From: Halisarca cf. caerulea
Taxonomy: Eukaryota; Porifera; Demospongiae; Chondrillida; Halisarcidae
Assembly (NCBI GenBank): GCA_963170055.1
Contig: CAUJGJ010000304.1
Span: forward strand, 442,001 to 506,000
Direction: 5' to 3'
Length of the DNA: 64,000 bases
The notes under the pieces: generated by a model
Seen by the model: the letters and a program-made list of their open reading frames with translations, nothing else
The model's database searches: none
Told to the model about the DNA's origin: nothing
Shown: positions 46,801 through 58,800 of the stretch, piece after piece
Position numbering within the stretch: the first letter of the stretch is position 1
Layout of the letters: each line of letters begins with the position of its first letter
Made by a program: the position numbers and the translations under genes

Positions 46801-49800
46801 CTTGCCTGTCTTGCGAATTTTGCCTTTATCCTCTATTTGATACGATTTCTGCAATCTGTATCATTCGAAATTACAAATAAACAAAACTTTCTACACAGTC
46901 TGAGCTTGTTCCGCTGAGATAGAAGAGCAAATAACAATCTTCTCGAAAATTACACGTGGCACGCTCGTATGACCTAAGCTTGCGGTTGTCAGAACGAGGT
47001 GTAAATTTCCACTTCCGGTTCTTACGGTTGTCAATGTGTTAATGGTAATGATATTCACATTATGTTGACTCCGCCTCTTTTGCACAAACTCCGTATACGA
47101 AATGCCCCAGACCCTTTCTCGCCTTCCCGGTGATGTCAGTCACGGCGAGCATGGGTCTGGCTACGTCAGACTAATCCCACCAGGTAATCATCTATCTTTG
47201 GGTGAATAGACAAGATTGCCGATCGGTAGACATTGATGGAACGATAGCTCATGCCTTGCTGGTACTGAGATGTTAAAAAGCTTAGTGCATCATTCAAAGT
47301 GGCAGAAATGGGATTGACACATTGGTCAATGGACCATCTTTCCCACTTACCCCAAGCAGACTCATAGTTCTTCTTGGTGCCACTCCTCCAGGAGGCTGAC
47401 AAGAGTTTCTCAACTTCCTCTGGAATTCCTTGACTTGTGATGGATCTCCGGAAATGAGCCAAGCGACCAACTGTGGTTGTGGTGATGGAAGATTCAGATT
47501 GATTTGTGTGTCCACTGCCCGTGTCATTGGATCTGGGAGTTGTGGTAGGCACCAGGGGTAGTCCACGGTCATTTGTAGGGCTAGGGGAAACCATGGTTGG
47601 GCTGACCATAGGGCTGTGACTAATACTAATGTTGCTAAGTCTCTGGCTGCTTTCCTCAGACATCTGGTTAAAAGACACCAAGGAGGGTTCGCATAACCCC
47701 GAACAGTTGACCAATCTTGCATGAAGGCGTTTATGGCTTCCGCTAGTGGTTCTGGTTTCCAACTGAGAAAACGAGGTAGTTGGGTGGATATTCGAGTGGC
47801 AAACAAATCTATTTCCAATGGACTCCAAAGGATGTTCAGCTGATGGAAAAGTGCTGTTCTCAGTTTCCAATTGGAGCGGTCCTGGATGGTTCGATCTGCC
47901 TGAACATTCTTCTTTCCTGCAATATGACGGGCTTCCAAGGTTATTCCCTTTTGAAGTGCCCAAGACCAGAACTGTATTGCTAACTGTGCCAGTTGGGTTG
48001 AATGATTCCCACCTTTGTGGTTGATGTATGCCACTGCTGACTGATTGTCTATCCACAACAGAATGTGCAGATCTCTCTTCATTAGGGTGAAGGCCTGGAC
48101 TGCATTCCAAGCTGCCAGGAGCTCCAAGCAGTTTATGTGCAGGTTGGTCTCTGCATCGGTCCACAGTCCCCCAATCTGATGTTGATTGTGTACTGCCCCC
48201 ATCCCAGGCGGGAAGCATCGGTGTAAATGACCTTGTCTGGAAGTCTGGGTTTGATAGCACGACTGTTCGCATCCTTGATCATCCTTATCCACCAAACTTG
48301 TTCCTGGCGTTCTGCCTCCTTGAGATATACTGTGCAGTTGTAACCTCCTCGAGCAACTGCCAAGTTTTTTGCTTTCTGTAGTGCACGGTAATGCAGGGGT
48401 GCTGGTAGTACTGCTGGAATACTGGCACTCATCAGTCCTACTAGCCTGGCAATGGATCGAGCTGAGACAGTTGGTTTCATAAGCATCAAATGTGCTTCTT
48501 TCTGGATGGTGGTGATTTTCTCCTCAGGAAGCGATAGAGTCATGGCTATGGAGTTTACTGTGAATCCCAGGAACAGGATGGATTGTGATGGAGTTAGAGA
48601 GCACTTGGGATAGTTCACTACGAAGCCCAGGCTCTCCAGGCAGTCCAGTGCCAATAAGGTATGGTAGTGGCTCATAGCTTTGGAGGAGGACATTATCAAT
48701 ATGTCGTCTATGTAGGCTATCAGGCAAACTCCTCTTCCTCTGAGGAGGGCTACTACAGGCTTCAACATCTTCGTGAATACTCGCGGAGCACAGGATAGAC
48801 CGAATGGAAGGCATGTAAAGTGGAACAGCTTCTCGTTCCACATGAAACTCAGTAGGTATTGACTTCCCAAGTGTATGGGTAGGGCGTAGTAGGCCTCCTT
48901 CAGGTCGATCTTTGTGAACCAGTCTCCCTGTTGAAGCATGTCCTTCACAAGATGTGCCCCTTCCATTTTGAAATGGTGATGTGGGACAAACTGGTTGAGG
49001 GATCGTAAGTTCAAGATTAGCCTGTGTTCCCTATTCTTCTTGGGGACAAGAAATATTTGGGATATGAAGGTGGTGTGAGAGTGCCGCAAACTGTTGGGAG
49101 CTATTACACCTTTCTGAAGAAGATCTGACAGACTCCGATCTTCCAATTGTGGATCGCCAGGTGTTGGAAGTTGTACATGACACATCTGGTAAGGTGTCCC
49201 TGTGAGCGGAATTCGGAACCCGGAAACTGTGTTTAGCACTCAGGGGTTGGATGTGATCCTCTCCCAAATTGGGAGAAATAACTGTAGCCTGCCCGCTACT
49301 AATGTGTGAGGGACTTCTATGGAGGACAAAAGTTGTCTTAGAGTGGAACCTTGTGGAGGGAGTGCTGAGGGGCTACAAGTGGGTAAAACACCCTTCGTGT
49401 GGGATGGGCTTTGAAGCGGGCTGTAGACCAGCCGTTGTCGTGCATGAGGCATTTTTACTTCTTGGGATCGAACCTGGCTGATGGATTGGGTCGACCCCAT
49501 TTCCCTTTTCTTTGTGGGTATGGGGTGAATCGCTGCGCAGGGCCTTTTCCGTGACCCCCAAGTCCCTGTTTGAACTGCATTCCTGAGGTGGGGTCGCCCA
49601 GTCAAAAAAACACAGACGATGAGGACAGTGAGTGTATAGCATCCATCCTGTCCTTTGCACGATGACCAAAATCATCACCAAACAACTTCCTATCATTTTC
49701 AAACTCCTACTCTGCCGAGGGACCAACTTGGGGTTGAGCTGGCGAAGAATGGACTGTCTACGTTCAACAGATAGGTGGGCCAATGAATTGCCTATACAGC

Positions 49801-52800
49801 AAAGGGCAGCCTGCAATGCAGCAATTGCCTTGTCCTTAGGAATATCTCTTCCTTGCATCAGTTCCCCTAAGAGGAATGTGATTGGACCAACAGCATCAGA
49901 TGCGAAACGCTGCAACCTCATTAAAAACCTATCATGAGCTAAAATACTCTTTTTCTTCTGGACCAGTGTGGTAACAGCCTTATCCAAGAATGGTGGTGAT
50001 GCCTCACATAAGGGTGGCCGGGGAAACTTGTCCACAATTTGCTTCCATCTTTCACTTGACATGGGTCGCTTGAAGGCAACAGTCACCAGAGCTGACAACT
50101 CTGTAGGAGTGCTAGCCTGAGGTTCTGAACCTGAGGTTAGTTCCTCATCCTCCGCATCAGACAGTGCTAAACTCTCTCTTTCTGTCTGGGACACAGGTTC
50201 CAAGAGAGTAGCCCAATAGCCCGTTTCCTCTTGTTCCTCCATCAGAGAAGGACCAGGTTGAACTGGTCTGGGATCCCCTGACCTGGAACTACCAACCATC
50301 CTAGGTTGTACAACAGAGGAAGCCATTGCTTGCCCGGTCCCAGAGGACACTAAACGTGGGGCATACCCTGGGGAACCAGGTACATTGGCCTGAGGAGCAC
50401 TAGGAATCTCAGCAATGGTTGGAAAAACCGTTCCGAATCGCGATGGCTGCGAGGAGTGGGTTAAACTTACCTGAGAGGGTGGTGCATTTGGAACCAGGAG
50501 GGTCAGTGCAGGGGCTAACCCTCGTCCCAGAGCTTCCAGCGCCTCGGGTGACTGTAAAATGGCATTTACACCCTCCATCGCAGTTGATTCAGGCAACTGA
50601 GTGTGAGCGTCGGATTCTCCGATCTCGATGTTGCCATTGTCCGTACTTGACATTGTCGTTCTCCAGCGAATTTGGTGAAGATAAAAACGCGTACTCCAGA
50701 TGGTCAAAGATTGGATGAAAATTAACTACTGTGATTGAACTAGCCACGTGGTCAAGCAGCAAAAAGGATCTGAAGGCGGGCTGTGCATGCGTACTCTAGG
50801 TGGCAATTTGTGATTTTTGTACTTTGAACTTGCTGTGAGTTTGCAGTAATAATGGATATTACAATGTTGATATGAGACCGGAACCCTCCGAAGTATAATT
50901 AGGGAATATACGTACAGTAGGACCAGGTGATATGTATGTTAAAGGTGCTATATTGTCATTTGTTAGGTGTCAGACAATTGGTCACCAATCAAACATTCAA
51001 TACACAACAAATTAAAATATGACTTCCTGGAGTGAAAGAGTGGTGCTGTGCCACGCTTCCATGCTCTGGCTGCATCATTGTAGTCAACACACTATGTGTT
51101 GCAATCAAGTGATCATGAGAAATCAACAAGACTTAGTGCAAAAGTGTTATAGACAGGTAAACTTTGCATCCATGTATCGTATACATTACAAATCAAAACA
51201 TGAGCATACATGGTCCCAGCAGTTTTTCAAGCAGTAGTACATCAAAATGGAAGTGTCAATGCGATTCAATTTTTATATTTTTAAAATGTTCCTTCTAGTG
51301 AGATTCTGAACTTTGTTCATTTAGCTAGTAATACCTTTAGTGGTACAGTGGAACCTCTGTAATCTGACACCTCTATAATCCAACATTCTCTCCAATCTGA
51401 CCACATCCAGAGGACAGTCACCACATTTGACTATACCTTTTTCTCTCTAATTTGTCGTCGAGGTAAGTTGGAGAGGAAATCAGTCATTTGGAGGTGTTTA
51501 GCACTTTTCCTTGTCCTCAGCTAATTATTAGAGAACGTGACGAATATTTGGAGAGAAGGCAAATAATTGCAAGGGTTTTGCAAACTAATAATACAGTATG
51601 TCCTCCTTCAGCCTAAAAGTTGTTGCTCTGATTAGAGGACATCCCGTTTATAAGGAGCTTTGGGAGCCTAATATTGGTGAAACTCTGTCATTTCAGAGAG
51701 AAAATGGTACGTTACATTTGCTTGCGTGAAATTGTACCTATTTTAACCTCAGGGATTGAGGGTAATCGTCTTCCATCTTTACCATACAAACAAAGGAACA
51801 AAGAACTGCACCTGTCTGTGATGTATTATTAGAGATATGACTGGTAGTGACATACTATTAGAGATATGACAAATTAGAATGCGTCAAAATTCTATAAGAG
51901 AACAAATGGCTGCCATTTTCACAGATGACGAATAGTTAGAGTGACAAATAATTAGAGGGAATATGGTAATAAGAAACTCTTGCTAATCCGACAACCTCTG
52001 TAATCTGACACAGTTTTGCTGCCCACAGAGTGCTGGATTATAGAGGTTCCACTGAACTTGGAATGTGCTAGTGTAAACTCCATTATACAGTAGAACCTTT
52101 GTAATCGGACACCTTGGGTGACAAGCTAGTTGTCAAACTATGGAGATGGTGGGATTATTGACAGATTCTTAAGTATGCTTTACTACGGTAACGGTACCTC
52201 AGAATATGATCAGATTTAGGAGATTTTGAATTATTGAGATGTTCAATCACAGAGGTTATGCTGTATTATGTAAATGCTTTAGCTTAGTACTGACCAGGTC
52301 ACATCAGCATAAAATTTGCAAGAAGCAAAATAGTTGATATTCCTATGTAGCCACAACCCATGCATTTGTAGTGGGAATCCCTTACTGTTATGATGTATTG
52401 TGTATGTGTCTTGTGGTACAAGAAGATTCAGGAACAAGCTATAACTTTTAATGTACTGTATTACATATACCTGCTGCTATGTGTTTCCCTTACACAGCTC
52501 TTGTATTCAGTTTTCTTAAGTGACTATTGCAAGCATGCTGTACCAATGTACGTATGTACTTATTTTACTTTGTACACACAAATAAAAACAGAGGCTCATA
52601 TTTGAATTCCGGGATACATATACAGTTCTACATGTATTCACACATATGGAACTTCTCAAAACTGACGGTCACTACCTATAAATTATTATTTACAAGTAAA
52701 AAGTATTCAGAGAAGAACCATAATAATAACCATTTAAAAATGGAAAAGATGTAGGGGTGTAAAATTGTCAATAGTCTAAATCATTGAAACAAGGTAGGGT

Positions 52801-55800
52801 TGTTGTTGCATAGGGCCAGACAGGTGTAGGGATCATAGTACAGTACAAGTCATAGAAAACATGACGCAAATTACGTTTAGCGTTTTCCCTTTAGCGCTTG
52901 CTTTGGCGTTTGTCGCATATGTGTTTTCTGATATCCAATAGCGGTTAGCAGATATACATTAACGGTTAATTTAGCTGTTAGTACTAAAAGTGTCAACGGT
53001 TTTCGGTTTAGAGTGAGCTTTTCCGATATTGAGTAAGTGAGTTACTTGTTTCGATCGATACTTCTAATATTTGCGTTAACTTTGCTTTGGAGCTGGAGAA
53101 GATTCTAGATATGAGGGAAACTAACTTGTCAGATACGACGGGAAAGAATTCGTGAAGTTTAAGCAACTGTGTAGCTGTTGTCTTGTCGTCTTAGTGCATT
53201 CTTTTCTCAATGATGGCCAGTATGCCACTCGTCAGTTTGAAAGGTCTTCTTGAACCTGGCCGTCTAGAAAGCGTCCCGTACTTCTGGTACTTGCGAACGA
53301 TGGCTGAAACCGTCTGCTGCGGGATGTTCTGATCAATCTTTCGAGCCGAAGTACGTACTTGCGAAATTTGTCTGAACGAAACCTTCCTTTGGAAATGAAG
53401 CTGGATGATCCTTTGCTTGGCGAATTCTAAGCTCACAGCCATTTTTTCGACGATCCGTAAAACGTTAGCGGTTAGATTACTTCTGCAAATGCAAACGCGA
53501 AAAGTTAACTTTTCGCTGTTTAAGAACTAATAATCCGGCAGCAGAAAAGCGCTGATGTCGCTTTGCCTTTATCGGTTAACGTCAAGTTTTTTATGACTCG
53601 TACTGTAAACTTGCATAGGGCTAGACAGGCATAGGGATAGGTATACATGGGGCTAGATGGCATAGGGCTAGGTATACATGAGGCTGGATGGGCAAGGGCT
53701 AGTCATATGTGCATGGGGCAAGGGCATACATGGGGCTAGTTGGGCATAGAGCTAGGCAAAGGTGGCTTGGACTGGGTTAGTGTTGTGTGATTAAATCGAT
53801 TATTAGATTAATCGATTTATGACAAGTTGTAATCGTTGCAATCGATTGCCATGAAAAATTGACAATTTCTTGAACAAATTGCAGAAACAGCACAGGTCAT
53901 GGATAAAAATGTAAAAAAAACTGACACTAAGCATTTAATTAAAGCCTCTCAGAATAACACCAGTGACATTATCACTGCTAGCAGAACATGTCTAGACACT
54001 AAAAATGCATCCATGTTATTTTTTTGGCTGAAAACTTGTGATGATGTACTGATTGTGGTGGATACTTTTTTCAACACATCTTAATTTGATACTGTGTTTT
54101 TAGGCTTTTAGCTTTCTTTGTAGTTTGATCACCTACAGCTTTTGTGTTGATTAATCAAAGTATCGTGATTACTTTGAATGTTGATTAGTAGTAATCGGCA
54201 ATGCTCAATTTTTCATTAATCGTACAACACTAGACTGGGTACAGTGTGCATATTCCTACATCCCGCATAATCCTGAGCACTCCTATTATGGAATACAGTA
54301 GTACTCCATGTAGGATTGATGCTGAAAAACATGGCCGCCGTACATTAGGGCAAAGTTGTTTTTGTCTAAAAACTAATGGTATGGAGAGTCAATAGCTTTC
54401 AAAAGTGGATTTTGGGGCATTTTGACACACCAGCTACAAGACAAAGTAGTTCAAAAGCTTTGTAAGCCCATCTCCATAAAGAAATTCGAAGCACAGACAA
54501 CGAGGTATGGGTCTGCAACACCAGTAGCATTTTTAAGATTATTATTATGCTTGTCTTTTTTTATGAATCAAGTTACAGGTCACCAGGAAGGGTATATAGG
54601 TCTCATCTCACACCATTGAGCTCAAATTGTTAACATCAAGTGCCTTTTGCTGGTTTTGAAGCTGAATGTACATTTCTCAACAAAGAAAAAAATTATAGGC
54701 GAATCCCATACTTTCATTGGATCAGCGTAGTGGCCACGCGAGACTAGGCATACGCATATACGTACATGTACTGTATTTGATGATCGTCGACTTAAGTGCT
54801 CTTTTGTTTGGGCCTTTGCCTAGGTGGTTTTACTGATTATAGTCAAGTAGCAGCATAGTTTTTAGCTTCTTTATCTTACAAGATTCATTGTGTTCCTTTT
54901 CAACTGCATTGAAAATCTTTTAGCAGTTTCTATTCAAACAACATAAAGGGAAAAACCACACAAACAGGGGTGTATAAAAACATTTAAAAATGGTAAAAGG
55001 ATGTAGGATTGACTCAGGATTGTGCAAAAAGGCTTTATCAAAAGCATGTTCCCAAAATACTTGGAACAAGGATAAGTTGTAAAGTAGGCATAGGGCTAGA
55101 TGGACAATGGTCCAGACGGGCATAGGTCTAGATGAACATAGGGCTATGTCTACATGTGGCTAGACGAGTACAGGGCTAGACAGAGTTTAGTTGGACTGAG
55201 TGCACACTAAGCAAATTCCTACACCCTGCAGCATATACATATTTGAAGGTTGTAGGAATCAGTCCAACTAAACTCTGTCTAACCCTATGCTTGTCTAGCC
55301 TCATGTATGTATAGCCCCGATGTTTGTCTAGACCTATGCTCATCTGAACCTTGTTTTTGGAGGATGCTTTTAATAAGGCCTTTTTACACAATCCTTAAGA
55401 TTATGGTCTAGTCTGAAATTCCGAGAAAGGGTGCAACTAATGCACATTTACCTTTGAAATGGTTCAGTGGATAGTGCTGTTTATCAAAAGATAGTCATTT
55501 TGCAAACCCTTCATTGGTAAACTTATCAGGTATCAGGTATCAAGAATCTTTATTATCCTGGGGAACCAATAACCATGGGCTACTATGAAGGCACTCAGAT
55601 ACATACAAAAGAGACAAGAATAAACATAATAAAGTACAGTGAAATAAAATTTCAAGTCCACATCCAAGTCCACAATGAAGTTTTTCGAGGATAATAGAAT
55701 CAAAGTTTTTGCAACACCACCAGAATGTCTCCACCTCAGTCCAATAGAGAGTTTGTGGCATGAATTGAAATACTATTTGTGTGAGGACAGTCACAAAGCC

Positions 55801-58800
55801 AGGGACCAAGAGGAACTGATTGCAGAGATTCAAGACTTGTGGTGTGAGACAGCCTCTTCTGAAAAATACAAATGCTACATTGATCATGGGAGAACAGTTA
55901 TTCCCAAGATTTTTGAAGTTGGTGGTAAATCCACTAGGTTCTGAGCTATGAAGCTAATTTTCTCCTATCAGGGTACACTTACACATGTATGTACAGTATG
56001 TCAGCATGTACTTCGTATCAAGAGTACATTATTATTATTGTGAGAAGAATAGTACAGTAATGGGCCATGATAATAATATAATATTGATGAAATAAAACTG
56101 CATTGTAATTGTAACTTAAAAAGGTTAACGTGGAACACTATATTTTGTTGTTGAATATTTGCATTGATTTGCAACTGTGTCACAAATGCCAATTCATATG
56201 GTTGCAAATTCCACCTCTGACATGTTTGACCCAAAGTGCTAGTGGACTGTGCTTTCGCTCAATTGTTGTAAGTACTTGGATTCAGTTGGGGCTGTACCAG
56301 GCCAGCAACCTTGCAACCAGTGTAAGTAGCACATTCATCATGTGAATATTCAGTAGTGCCTTCGCCAGCTTTATCTCCAACTGATCAGCTCCTACTGTTT
56401 TTGGATTGGTCAACACGGCCTGAACTTTCATGCTGGCATCAATATTGCAATAGTCTTGATCATTAACTTCACAAAAGGCCAGTGTATTGAAGCAAAGGGT
56501 GAGAAGGTGGATTTGTTGTGGGTACACAGTTCTCAATGTGCTGGATGAAGGTCCTGGAACTCTACAGTGCATTTTTTCTGTTGCAAATGCATCTCAAACT
56601 TTGACAAATCTACTGTGGACATCTTTATTGAAAACAACCATAAAAGACATCTGTTCATCCAATTTCCCAAGGATGTCACTGCATGATACCTGTGGATGGG
56701 GTTTATCACAAGGATCCAACAGACCAAAATCACTCCCCTGGAATGCATTCATATCAACTGGCTCTGCAAAAAATTCTCTGGTCTGAGGATTTGGTCCAGG
56801 CAAGGCACCTGCCGAAATACGAGATACAGAAAGATCTACAGTGCATTGCCCAGACCACAATTTTCTGGTTCTTCATTATCAGTTTTGGTGTAACTTTTGG
56901 TTCCCTGAACATAGATGCAGGATCACTTGCTTCCTCAGAGTTGATCTCAGGATTTACATGATGTGAATGTGGAAAAAAGCAATGACTAATAATGGCAACC
57001 TACTGGATAGTTTGAAGGAGTGGTTCGAACACCAGATTTATGTAAAGGAAAGACAGAAGCACATTTCCAAGCTGTTGGGAAAGTTGAAGAAGTAATGGAA
57101 GAATTTATAATCGAGCAAAGAGGATCACAGATGACAGAGCGAGCATCAATAAGGGCAGAAGAAGGAATTTTATCAATACCGGTAGCACACTTAAACGTAG
57201 GTGGTAAACGTAACGTGGTAAACGTAACCGGTATTGATAAAATTCCTTCTTCTGCCCTTATTGATGCTCACTCTGTCGCCAGTAAACTTCTCGAAAGACT
57301 TTGCATTTAAACCAAAACGATCTTTTGTTTCCATTTCAATCTGGCTTTCGTCAAAACCACTCTACGCAATCACTCCTTCTTTATTGCCTTGACCAATGGT
57401 ATAAAGCACTTGATGACAAGAAATACGTATGTAGGAGTAGTGTTTTTAGATATTTCCAAGGCTTTTGACACTGTTAATCATAACCTGCTTCTCTTGAAAC
57501 TTTTTTCACCTAGGTCTGTCTCCTTCCACAATTGCCTGGTTTAAGTCTTATCTCTCTAACCGTTGTCATCAAACGCGCATTGAAAATACGTACAGTAGAA
57601 CCTCGTTAGTAAGAACACTGTTAATGAGTAATACCTGGTTAGGAAGTACAAGGATATGATACCCCAGCTTATAACCCATAATACTAATCTATATGGTTAG
57701 CAAGTACTACTGATAGTGAGTAGCAATTTGGAGGGTCCCCAGGTGTACTCACTAACGAGGTTTGGCTGTATTCCTCTCTTTGTTTTCCTACTAATGGGGT
57801 TCCGCAAGGCTCCACTCTAGACCCAACCCTTTTTTCTGCTTTTATAAATGACCTACCCGCTGTCCTCCCTTCTAACTCCACAGCACTTTTTGCTGATGAC
57901 ACAACCATTTTCCTAATTAGCAATGATATTCAGGAACTAAACTCATCCCTCCAACTCACTCTTAATCTAGCAAATGTATGGTTACAAAAAAAATGGCCTC
58001 AAACTAAACATCTCTAAGACCAAGACCATGCTGATCCACTCCGCTAGAAAAAAAGTTAGTGACAGATTAGCCCTCAGCGTAGAAAATGTTGACATAGAAC
58101 AGGTTCAAAAGCTCAAATTTCTAGGAGTAATAGTTAATGACACATTATCTTGGGGTGATCACATTGATTTTGTTTTTAACAAGGTCACTCGTAGTCTTAG
58201 CCTTCTACGTCGCCTCTCTTGGTTTCTCCCCCGACCTCTTCTTCTTCTCTATCTCAAATCGTACATTCTTCCTCTATTTGACTACTGTGATAATGTGTGG
58301 TCTGTTTGCACCAAACAGGATAGTCATTGGTTAGAAACGCTTTTAAACTTCGCTTGTAGAACCGTCCTTTGCAAACGTAGAGATTATTCTGCCTCTTCTG
58401 CTCGTGAAGAATTAGATATTTCAACTCTTTGTGCTAGACAAAAAGTACACTTGGCCCAAACTGTTTATAAGTGCTTATCTCTACAATCACCTACTTATCT
58501 TAACAACCTTTTTTCCACACCAGCCTCTCATTATAATACTCGAGCATCTTCTACTTCACAATTAAACCTTTCCACGTTTTCGTACTTCCCTTGGCCAGAA
58601 TGCATTTAGTTTTGTTGGTGCATCATTATGGCAATCACAACCAAATAACATCCGATGCTGTGTGGACTTTTTTCGGGTGTTCACTAAACTATGTGAAAAT
58701 CACTTTTTAAATGAATAACTCATTGACAATATGATTTTGTACATATCAATCAGACACTATTTTCATACTCATGCACCAATAATCTTATCTCATTACAGAT

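Larger units (their letters stand above)
44645..50900 (-). mobile_element. DIRS-type tyrosine-recombinase retrotransposon
   Basis: Minus-strand element with gag-like ORF, RT-RNase H and tyrosine recombinase in DIRS order. The 5' terminus (50780-50900, gtgatatgagaccgg-type sequence read on minus as tacttcggagggttccgg) recurs inverted in the 3' region twice. One copy is 44718-44823, bracketed by 70-bp inverted arms 44645-44718 / 44884-44957. The other is the copy at 44950-44992. Such inverted and internal complementary repeats are the hallmark of DIRS circular replication. No LTR or DDE integrase. It contains a 1.47 kb MULE-like insertion in the recombinase gene. Confidence 0.88.
44164..50915. 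mobile_element. TIR element split by the DIRS insertion
   Basis: Left end taccgtatattccctaattt (44167) and right end aattagggaatatacgta (50898-50915) are inverted partners. Between them lie about 480 bp of its own sequence on the left and the whole DIRS element. The assignment of the right end is tentative because the DIRS terminus starts immediately next to it. Confidence 0.5.

Noticed and set aside
47560..48272. Long second minus-strand frame overlapping the DIRS RNase H
   Set aside because: It is the upstream extension of the recombinase frame; RNase H motifs are in the other frame, so this part is a shadow.
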